Shown piece by piece: positions 42,463 to 51,226 of a stretch of 64,000 nucleotides of DNA; positions within the stretch are counted from its first letter, which is position 1, and each line of letters starts with the position of its first letter. The DNA is taken from contig CAYWIF010000012.1 in the NCBI GenBank assembly GCA_964458265.1, forward strand, positions 22,049 to 86,048. Direction: 5' to 3'. The notes beneath the pieces were generated by a model. That model was not told the DNA's origin. It did no database searches and saw only the letters and a program-made list of their open reading frames with translations. The translations under genes and the position numbers were made by a program. Origin of the DNA: JAGVSR01 sp964458265. Lineage in GTDB: Bacteria > Pseudomonadota > Alphaproteobacteria > Rhizobiales > Hyphomicrobiaceae.

Positions 42463-42568
42463 GGATGCCTCTAAGCCTCATCCTGCACACGAACTGAACG
42501 CACCGGGTTGCTGGTCCAGATAAAATCAGCGACCTTCCGTCCGCGCAGGGGCCCGGGGGCAATACGAG

Positions 42569-43717
42569 ATGTATTCGAGACTAAGGCTGGCAGCCGCCGT
42601 GTTTCTGGCCGGCGTCTTCGGTGCGGCGCATGACAGCCGGGCGTACGGTCCTTGCGCAAACCCCGCTCAGGCGCTCGGTGTCGAGCGGGTCGTGGAGATC
42701 GACGCCGCGACGGGTCCTCTCTATGGCGATATCTCGGTGCTGAAGCGGGAGGAGAGCTTTCTCGCGCCGGGCGAGGTTGTCCTGACCTTCGACGACGGTC
42801 CCATGCCGTGGATCACAAAATCCATTCTCGACACGCTGGACAGGTTTTGCACCAAGGCGACATTCTTTTCCGTTGGGCGCATGGCCGTCGCCTATCCAGC
42901 CAGCGTGAAGGATATTCTGGCGCGGGGACATACGCTCGGCTCGCACACCTGGTCGCATCCCTTGAACCTCAAGCGGCGCGGCATCGAGCGGGCCGTCGAT
43001 GAGATCGAGCGGGGGTTTTCGGCCATCGCGTTGGCAGCCGGGCAGCCCATCGCGCCCTTCTTCCGCTTTCCTGGCCTCAGCGACAGCGATCCGATGATGG
43101 CGTATCTGCAGTCGCGCGGGATCGCGGCCTTTACCGTCGATGTCGTGTCGAACGACAGCTACATCGGCGGCGCGGACCGGCTGGCGTCTTACACGCTGTC
43201 CCAGATCGACGGGCGGCGGGGTGGCATCGTGCTGTTTCACGACATCAAGAGCGCCACTGCGAAGGCCCTTCCGGCGATCCTCTCCGGCATCAAACAGCGG
43301 GGATACAAGGTCGTTCACATGCGGTCGAAGACGCCGTTGGTGCCGGTCGATACCTACGATGCCGAACTGACAAAGCTCTTGGCGAAGTCGCAGCCGAAAG
43401 CGAAGGAGCCCGCCACACTCGTTGCGGCTTCCGTGCAGGGCGGCGCCGGGCAATCCGCGGGCGATCAGCAACCGCATCTGTTGCCGTTTTTCGGTTCGCC
43501 GGCCGTCTTGAAGACGCTTGCCGGTGAGGACGCGACGGTCACGTCGCTTTCTCCGCCGGCCCGCGTCCGGCAGAGCGCACCGGCGCGGGAGCACAGCGAG
43601 ACTGAGCCGCGCGAAAAGACGGCGCAGCGGGCTCAGGCCGCGAAGAAAGCCAAGACGGCGCGCGTGAAGCGCGCGACCGTCAGCGAGCCGCCACCGTTTT
43701 CACTGTTTGGGTTTTGA
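42569..43717 (+). CDS. Secreted polysaccharide deacetylase family protein (paralogue 3)
   Basis: 382 residues: signal peptide (1-25), the shared pre-domain motif ALGVERVVEIDAATGPLYG, and a CE4 domain with VLTFDDGP, SHTWSH, FFRFPGLSDSD and VLFHDIKS, all catalytic residues kept. A long C-terminal tail (about 280-382) is Ala/Gln/Pro-rich and turns basic near the end (AAKKAKTARVKR), unlike the other two paralogues, which suggests it can bind an acidic polymer. It lies directly behind paralogue 2 on the same strand. Confidence 0.87.
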   Translation: MYSRLRLAAAVFLAGVFGAAHDSRAYGPCANPAQALGVERVVEIDAATGPLYGDISVLKREESFLAPGEVVLTFDDGPMPWITKSILDTLDRFCTKATFFSVGRMAVAYPASVKDILARGHTLGSHTWSHPLNLKRRGIERAVDEIERGFSAIALAAGQPIAPFFRFPGLSDSDPMMAYLQSRGIAAFTVDVVSNDSYIGGADRLASYTLSQIDGRRGGIVLFHDIKSATAKALPAILSGIKQRGYKVVHMRSKTPLVPVDTYDAELTKLLAKSQPKAKEPATLVAASVQGGAGQSAGDQQPHLLPFFGSPAVLKTLAGEDATVTSLSPPARVRQSAPAREHSETEPREKTAQRAQAAKKAKTARVKRATVSEPPPFSLFGF

Positions 43718-43815
43718 TAATCGGCGTCACGGCCGAATTGCGATTGCGGACACGGCTTGCCTGAAAGCCGCAACCCGGGCGGTTGCGTTGGCAAGCGGCA
43801 TCGCGCAAGTAAATA

Positions 43816-43900
43816 TGGTGCGGTTGAGAGGACTCGAACCTCCACGGGTTGCCCCGTTACCACCTCAAGGTAGTGCGTCTACCAATTCCGCCACAACCGC
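43816..43900 (-). tRNA. tRNA-Leu (GAG)
   Basis: Read on the minus strand, 85 nt including an encoded CCA. The acceptor stem is GCGGTTG/CAACCGC, the D-arm has GGTAGA, the T-arm GGAGG-TTCGAGT-CCTCT, and there is a long leucine-type variable arm (CGGG/CCCG). The anticodon loop TTGAGGT gives GAG. The lowest anticodon-stem pair (27-43) appears as C-A rather than a Watson-Crick pair. Within the surrounding 43718-44166, the flanks outside the tRNA hold nothing else recognised. Confidence 0.93.
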
Positions 43901-44166
43901 ATGGGTCGTCCCGCTGAACATTAAGATCGCCGGGAAGAACCGCGCAGAGCCTCCGGGTTCACCGGGGCAATGCCGAGGCGACGGGAACTAACAGACGGTA
44001 CCGGAGATGGCAAGGGCGAACCCGGCCATGGCGGACAACTTCGCCGGGATGCGGCAAGGGGCATCAGTTGCGGGGCCACCTGGGGTTGGCGGTGCCGATC
44101 GCCGGCTGGCAAAGTCAACGGCATCGGCGTGGGCCAGGGTGCGGCCTCAAACGAACGGATCGCGAT

Positions 44167-44859
44167 ATGGCGGCTTTAGATGTTCCCATCCGGGTGATGC
44201 GTTCCGCCGATCCGGTGGGATATCCCGAGAGCGTCGCGTTCATGTTGCAAGAGACGGATCGCATTGCGCGTGGCGAGGCGCGGGAACTGCTGTGGTTCCT
44301 CGAACACCCGCCGCTCATCACCAAGGGTTCGCGCGGGCGCGATGTACATCTTCTCGAGCGCAGCCGCTTTCCGGTGTTCGAGACGGACCGGGGTGGAGAG
44401 TTGACCTATCACGGACCCGGCCAGCGCATTGTCTACACGCTCCTCGACGTGCGGCGGCACACCGCTGGCGACGTGCGCGCTTTCGTGCGGCTGTTGGAGG
44501 CGTGCGTGACCGGTGCGCTCGCCAGGCTCGGCGTGACGGCGACGGGTGATCCGGTGCGGCCGGGCGTGTGGGTGCGCGGGGCGGATCTGCCGGGCGGCGA
44601 AGCCAAGATCGGAGCGCTCGGGCTTAAGGTGAGGCGCGGGATCAGCCTGCATGGGCTCAGCCTCAACGTGGCGCCGGATCTTTCGCATTTCGGCGCAATC
44701 GTCGCGTGCGGGCTTGAAGGTTCGGCCGTGACGAGCCTTCAGGCGCTTGGGCGGACTGTGGACATGGAAACTGTGGATAACGCATTGATCGCGAGTTTCG
44801 CGGAGCATCTCGGTGCGTTGGAAGCCGTGGCTGGCCCGATGGCGCAGCCGTACGCTTGA
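44167..44859 (+). CDS. lipB: Octanoyltransferase LipB
   Basis: 230 residues from ATG 44167. Family motifs: GGELTYHGPGQRIVYTLLD with the conserved Gly-Tyr-His-Gly-Pro-Gly-Gln, the catalytic Lys in AKIGALGLKV, SLHGLSLNV, and the nucleophile Cys in IVACGLEG. LipB moves octanoyl groups from acyl carrier protein to lipoyl domains, the first step in making lipoate. It is transcribed alone. Confidence 0.95.
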   Translation: MAALDVPIRVMRSADPVGYPESVAFMLQETDRIARGEARELLWFLEHPPLITKGSRGRDVHLLERSRFPVFETDRGGELTYHGPGQRIVYTLLDVRRHTAGDVRAFVRLLEACVTGALARLGVTATGDPVRPGVWVRGADLPGGEAKIGALGLKVRRGISLHGLSLNVAPDLSHFGAIVACGLEGSAVTSLQALGRTVDMETVDNALIASFAEHLGALEAVAGPMAQPYA

Positions 44860-44893
44860 GGCGATCGGCCCATATCGCTGGCCCGTGAAGGCG

Positions 44894-44962
44894 CGGGTGC
44901 CGCAGCCGGGCGGGCCGGCATCGTGACGAAAACGGCACCCGGGCCAAGAGGCACGGGTGCCG
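44894..44962. terminator. Competing hairpins between lipB and a secreted-protein gene
   Basis: CGGGTGCCG occurs at 44894-44902 and 44954-44962; CGGCACCCG lies between them at 44933-44941 and can pair with either. On the minus strand the right-hand hairpin (44933-44962) is followed by TTTTC, which fits a terminator for the gene ending at 44993. Confidence 0.6.
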
Positions 44963-44992
44963 CAATACAGTGCCTCGCATAACTCCGACGCG

Positions 44993-45355
44993 CTAAGGGC
45001 CGGGCTTGAAAGGCTGGCCGGATACTCCGGATGACGGAGATGCCGGCGGCTCCTGCCCTTCTGCGTAGAGATCGCCCCCCTCGATGGCCGTGACCTCGGT
45101 GCCTTCGAGCACGTAAGGATTCACGTCGTCGCCGTCGATGCGAATGCTGCATCCGCGTTTGCAGACCCCTTCAAGAACCTCGTCTTTTTTGAGAACGTGG
45201 TCTTTCTGGGTGTCCCCCTCGATGATCGTGACCTTGCGGTCGGCATCATCCCGGTTGGTGACCGACGCCGCGTTAGCAGCGGAGAAAACACTGATCAGCA
45301 CCGCCGCTGGAACCAACGAAGCTCTCAAGAGCCGACTCACGGGGTTCCGGGGCAC
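44993..45355 (-). CDS. Small secreted hypothetical protein
   Basis: 120 residues with a signal peptide (1-29, ending SAANA). The mature part is acidic, with KVTIIEGDTQKDHVLKKDEVLEGVC (in part), a Cys pair (VCKRGCSIRID), and a Pro-rich tail. No family is recognised. A hairpin with a T-run lies just downstream. Confidence 0.68.
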   Translation of the reverse strand: MPRNPVSRLLRASLVPAAVLISVFSAANAASVTNRDDADRKVTIIEGDTQKDHVLKKDEVLEGVCKRGCSIRIDGDDVNPYVLEGTEVTAIEGGDLYAEGQEPPASPSSGVSGQPFKPGP

Positions 45356-45369
45356 GAGGCAGGAAACTC

Positions 45370-45441
45370 TTACTTCTTCTTCTTCGCCGCCGGCTTCTTG
45401 GCAGCCTTCTTAGCGGCAGGCTTCTTTGCAGCTTTAGCCAT
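45370..45441 (-). CDS. 23-residue Lys/Ala/Pro-rich histone-like peptide
   Basis: ATG at 45441 and TAA at 45370 enclose MAKAAKKPAAKKAAKKPAAK plus KKK, a regular repeat of AAKKPAAKK. It is too short for routine gene calling. The composition is that of the C-terminal tails of histone H1-like and HU-type bacterial proteins, so nucleic-acid binding is plausible. The gene is only 15 bp downstream of the secreted-protein gene start, and on the same strand. No ribosome binding site stands out. Confidence 0.5.
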   Translation of the reverse strand: MAKAAKKPAAKKAAKKPAAKKKK

Positions 45442-45566
45442 GATATTCGTCCTTCAGTTTTTGCACCGGGCATGACTGCACGGCTTTGCTTTCCCGACTC
45501 GCCGTCGAGACGACCGCAATGTGGTGAGAATCAAATCGGGCTTCAAACGGAATTTTCCGCTGACCA

Positions 45567-45585
45567 CTATCGAAATTTTCGATAG
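45567..45585. promoter_or_regulatory. 19-bp perfect palindrome upstream of a LysR gene
   Basis: CTATCGAAATTTTCGATAG, nine-base arms around a central T, lies 38 bp before the LysR start. It contains ATC-N9-GAT and T-N11-A arrangements seen in LysR-family operators. It could be the autoregulatory site. Confidence 0.6.
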
Positions 45586-45622
45586 ATAGAACAGAAGCGT
45601 CGCATCCGCCGCGAGTGCGCAC

Positions 45623-46477
45623 ATGGATATCAACCTCGCCCGCACGTTCCTGATGGTCGCCGAAACGGGCAGCTTCATCGATGCCGCTCATCGTTTGAAC
45701 ATCACGCAGTCAACTGTTTCGGCGCGTATCAAGGGACTGGAGGACCTGCTCGGGCGTCCCGTTTTCGAACGCTCGAAGTCAGGCGCCGATCTAACGGCGG
45801 CCGGCGAACAGTTCCACAAGCACGCGCTGGCACTCGTTCGCGTATGGCAGCGCGCGCAACTGGAAGTGTCGCTTTCCGACCAGCACCGCGACCATATTGC
45901 CATCGGCGCACCGGCCACGCTCTGGCACGGCGTGCTTCTCAAGACGATCTCAAAGTTGCGAACGGAGACGCCCGACATCGCGATCTCCGCGGTGGCCGCC
46001 GTTCAGGATGTGCTGACACAGCGCCTCAACGAAGGCACCCTCGATCTCGCCATCATGTACCGGCCGATTCAGCCGCCGGGGCACACGGTGGAGCATCTTT
46101 TCGACGAGGAGTTCGTGCTGGTGACCGGCGCGCGAACCGGCCAGAAAAAGGGTAATACCGACTATGTGTTCATTAACTGGGGATCGGACTTCCAGCGCGA
46201 CCACGCGGCGGCCTATCCCGAATTGATCAAGCCGGGACTATCGCTGGATCTCGGCAACATGCCGCTGGACTACGTTCTAGCGAACGAGCTTTCCGCCTAT
46301 TTCCCGATGCGGCTGGTGAAGCCCTACCTGTCGCGGGGGCGGCTGAAACAGCCCAAGCGCGCACGCCGCTTTGTCTATCCCGTCTACCTCGTCTATCCGG
46401 AAGCGCGCGACGAGGATGCGTACGACCCCATACTCGACATGCTGCGCCGGGAAAGCGGCCGATACGCGTCAGATTAA
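45623..46477 (+). CDS. LysR-family transcriptional regulator
   Basis: 284 residues. The N-terminal winged HTH (1-65) is typical: ARTFLMVAETGSFIDAAHRL and ITQSTVSARIKGLEDLLG, cited in part. A periplasmic-binding-protein-like effector domain (about 90-280) follows. The N-terminal pattern resembles HdfR-type members. The target is unknown: the divergent neighbour is the 23-residue peptide gene, and a 19-bp palindrome in between may be its operator. The gene precedes a 45-bp tandem repeat. Confidence 0.9.
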   Translation: MDINLARTFLMVAETGSFIDAAHRLNITQSTVSARIKGLEDLLGRPVFERSKSGADLTAAGEQFHKHALALVRVWQRAQLEVSLSDQHRDHIAIGAPATLWHGVLLKTISKLRTETPDIAISAVAAVQDVLTQRLNEGTLDLAIMYRPIQPPGHTVEHLFDEEFVLVTGARTGQKKGNTDYVFINWGSDFQRDHAAAYPELIKPGLSLDLGNMPLDYVLANELSAYFPMRLVKPYLSRGRLKQPKRARRFVYPVYLVYPEARDEDAYDPILDMLRRESGRYASD

Positions 46478-46503
46478 ACGCTTGAACATTCCAGCTTGCG
46501 GTT

Positions 46504-46620
46504 GGCTACTCCCCTGTGGGGAGCCGGCCGAATTCCTCAGTTGCGCGTGGCGACACCCCTGCGGGGAGCCGGCCGAATTCCTCAGTTGCGCGTGGCGACA
46601 CCCCTGCGGGGAGCCGGCCG
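46504..46620. repeat. Tandem 45-bp repeat, 2.6 copies
   Basis: Units start at 46504, 46549 and 46594; copies two and three are identical over their shared length, copy one differs at a few bases near its start. Each unit contains CCCC(T)G(C/T)GGGG, which folds as a hairpin, and the palindrome GCCGGC. It fills the gap between the LysR gene and pccA. Confidence 0.9.
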
Positions 46621-46655
46621 CCACGCGCTTGGAATGGCGTGCTAGAATGACCGGA

Positions 46656-48671
<2,016 letters not shown>

Positions 48672-48919
48672 CGCGGATGCGGTCCCGTCTTGGTTCGGAA
48701 TGGGTGGGAAAAACGTCGGATCAACCGCTGGTTCTAGACGCCTCTTCCCGGCACGTAAACGGGCAACATAGCGCGCCCGGAGCGGGTTTACGCCAGGGAG
48801 GCAGCATGGCGGGCGCGCACGCCGCTTGGCCCCGCGAGGTCCATACTTGGCGGGCGATCTTCAACGGTCCAGGGAAGGGCCACGGGCCCGGCGACGGCGT
48901 GCCGCCAGCCCTCCGGTCC

Positions 48920-49924
48920 TCAGGCGGCCGACGTCCGGCGGACAAGTTCGACGAGGGACGGGTGCAGCATGGTGGCTTCGCGGCGCAGGTATTCGATCAG
49001 TGCGATTTCCGTCGGCGTCAGGCGGTCGTCGCGCGTCAGTCGCTCGACCAGCCAAGCTGCCTCGCCCTCGGTGATCTCTTCATTGGTGATGATTTCGATG
49101 CGCTGGCGTTCCAGGCGGGCGAGCGCACGCTCTTCGGAACTCTGTTCGGTGTAGGCATCCCAGACACTGGAGAGGCTGCCAGAGACCATCGCGCCCAGGA
49201 GGTTGGCGGGCGAAAGCTCGCCCCGGCGCTTAAGCCAGGCGTCGGAACGCAGGGCCTCCTCGCGGCTGGGCGGCGCATAACCTGAGACCGCCAGGATGAC
49301 GTTGGCCATGGCCTTGACGAAGAGGTCGGTCCAGGCCGCGTTCGGTGTGCCACCGGCAAGGCTCTCTTCGATGGAAATGAGCACCTCCGCCTCGGCGCGG
49401 GTCACGGCGATGTTCCCGTCGCCGCCGAAGGCATAGAGAATGCGGCGGATGAGGTCCACTTCAGCGTCGGATATGTTGCCGGCGCTACGGGTTCCTTTGG
49501 GCCGCAGCGGACCGTCGTCTTCGATAACCGCGCGCTTGATTTCTTCCAGCGCAAAGCGAACGAGGCGCTCGGGCGACCAGCGTGCCGTGTCCAGGACCTT
49601 CAACAAAAGATCGAGTTCGGTTTTGGTGCGGACCCTGCCGTCCGGCGCGATCATGGAGATCAGCCAGTCGGCGTTGGCCGCCGTAACGTAGCCTTCCGGT
49701 TCGGCCTGATTGACCACGTAATCGCAAATGGCTTGGACAAAAAATGGCGCCCAGGCGGCGTCCTGGACGGGACAAGCCTCGTTCATGCGTATCAGGCTCA
49801 TGGCCTCTTCTGGGGTGATCAGGCCATCGTCGTAAAACGCCTGGCGCATCCGCATGACATCCTGGTCGCGAACGCTGCCGCGGGAAATAATGATATCGAC
49901 CGAGACCGCACGCAGAATGCTCAT
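48920..49924 (-). CDS. Hypothetical protein with internal repeats
   Basis: 334 residues, acidic, without signal peptide or membrane segment. Two similar blocks are visible: EAMSLIRMNEACPVQDAAWAP with FFVQAICDYVVN (about 41-72) and EAEVLISIEESLAGGTPNAAW with DLFVKAMANVIL (about 185-220). A related short motif, LTPTEIALIEYLRRE, lies near the C-terminus. The blocks suggest an internal duplication of a helical unit. I do not recognise a family. It is transcribed alone. Confidence 0.72.
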   Translation of the reverse strand: MSILRAVSVDIIISRGSVRDQDVMRMRQAFYDDGLITPEEAMSLIRMNEACPVQDAAWAPFFVQAICDYVVNQAEPEGYVTAANADWLISMIAPDGRVRTKTELDLLLKVLDTARWSPERLVRFALEEIKRAVIEDDGPLRPKGTRSAGNISDAEVDLIRRILYAFGGDGNIAVTRAEAEVLISIEESLAGGTPNAAWTDLFVKAMANVILAVSGYAPPSREEALRSDAWLKRRGELSPANLLGAMVSGSLSSVWDAYTEQSSEERALARLERQRIEIITNEEITEGEAAWLVERLTRDDRLTPTEIALIEYLRREATMLHPSLVELVRRTSAA

Positions 49925-50059
49925 GAACCAACCCCAACATTCAACTCAAACCGTCGGGGGAGACGCTAGCTGGGTGTGCTTACCAAAGTGCTAAGTTGTG
50001 TTCGCTTTTGCGGAGCGGAATGCCGTTGTTGCTGCTCGGCACCGCTGCCCGTCGAACAT

Positions 50060-50088
50060 AAAAAAGGGGCCGCCCGGTGGGGCGGCCC
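50060..50088 (-). terminator. Intrinsic terminator of the gene at 50128
   Basis: Read on the minus strand, a 9-bp GGGCCGCCC/GGGCGGCCC stem with a 4-base loop is followed by six T. Confidence 0.9.
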
Positions 50089-50127
50089 GCAGTTCTGGGA
50101 GAAAAAGGGGGAAGAGCGGGCAGGCGA

Positions 50128-50469
50128 TCAGTTGCCGACGCGGGGGAGGAAGCGCAACCGGCGGCGGGCGTCAGTCTTTTCGGCGACGATGTGACCGCGG
50201 GCCTCATCCTGCATCTTCTTCAGGATGCGGCGGTCGCTGGCGGAGAGGTGGCCGTCGGCCTTCAGAATTTTCTCCATGCGCGCGATACGCTGCTGCTCGG
50301 CGCGCAGGCGGCGGCCTTCGAGCCAGGTGATGCTGCCGGTCTGGCGACCGCGCTCGATGGAAAGATTCTGATTGGTCTGGCGCTGATCAAACGTGTAAGC
50401 CGAGGCGACAGCGGTGCCAGCGGCCAGGATGGCAGCGGCGAGGGCGAGGGGGCGTGCGAGCGTGATCAT
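50128..50469 (-). CDS. Small secreted basic protein
   Basis: 113 residues from ATG 50469. A signal peptide (1-25, ending AVASA) is followed by a strongly helical basic region rich in Arg, Lys, Glu and Gln (GRRLRAEQQRIARMEKILKAD, in part). The mature sequence resembles small periplasmic helical proteins found in Rhizobiales. Function unknown. It has its own terminator downstream. Confidence 0.72.
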   Translation of the reverse strand: MITLARPLALAAAILAAGTAVASAYTFDQRQTNQNLSIERGRQTGSITWLEGRRLRAEQQRIARMEKILKADGHLSASDRRILKKMQDEARGHIVAEKTDARRRLRFLPRVGN

Positions 50470-50588
50470 GGTCGTCTCCGTTGGATCTCGTGACGAAGCT
50501 TTTCGCCCCGTCATGTGTGAGACCTTAGGAGAGCGCGGCTGAACCGGTTCTGAACCTTGTTTTCATCTGGCGTTCATGTGCCCGCCGG

Positions 50589-51032
50589 TCACCGCCGGGA
50601 CATGTTGAACGTGGCGTGCCCCGCACTGCCGGTGAGATAGACCGTCTGGCGTTTGCCGCTCAGGATGATGCGGATGCGGCCGGTGACGCCGAATTCGGGG
50701 TTGTAGAACGTGCCGCCGAAACGGTTGGCGGTATTCTGCGAGAGGATCGCGGTTTGGGAGACTTTGGCGGAGGCCGTGGCACAGGTCGCGGACATTGCGT
50801 AGGTCTTGCCGCCGGCACGGCTGTAGGATGCGCGGCAGCGCGCCTTTTCACGGGCTCCGTTCGCGAGTGTCACCGTCCCGCTGCCGCTCCAGGATCCGGA
50901 GAGTTCGGCGGCAACGGCGGCTTTGACAGGCGCGACCGTGTTGAACGTGGCGAGTAGAGTGCCGATTGCTGCGAGACCGGCGAAGCGGAGCGCGGCGTTC
51001 GGGCGAATGCATGTGGCTGAGTTCTCAGTCAT
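50589..51032 (-). CDS. Secreted hypothetical protein, possible small beta-barrel
   Basis: 147 residues: N-terminal signal region with Ala-rich stretch to about residue 42, then LSGSWSGSGTVTLANGAREKARCRASY (in part), a Cys pair in RCRASYSR and ATCATA, and alternating strands to a C-terminal GHATFNMSRR. The pattern suggests a secreted beta protein. No family assigned with certainty. Confidence 0.68.
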   Translation of the reverse strand: MTENSATCIRPNAALRFAGLAAIGTLLATFNTVAPVKAAVAAELSGSWSGSGTVTLANGAREKARCRASYSRAGGKTYAMSATCATASAKVSQTAILSQNTANRFGGTFYNPEFGVTGRIRIILSGKRQTVYLTGSAGHATFNMSRR

Positions 51033-51143
51033 CGGACCTTCTCCATCGTGGCCGCGGCCTTGGCCAAGGGCGCGGCGGTTCCCCAGCTCTCAGATAGGTA
51101 CGGCCGCGCGGCTTGGCGACCTCCCGGCGGTTACTGGCAAAAG

Positions 51144-51177
51144 AAAAAAGCGCGCCGCAGACTAATCTGCGGCGCGC
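51144..51177 (-). terminator. Intrinsic terminator of clpS-clpA
   Basis: A perfect 12-bp stem GCGCGCCGCAGA/TCTGCGGCGCGC with loop TTAG (minus-strand reading), followed by six T. Confidence 0.94.
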
Positions 51178-51226
51178 CGATGGTAACGCGAGTCGGCTGG
51201 CAACGGCGGAGCCCCGCCGCTTTTCA

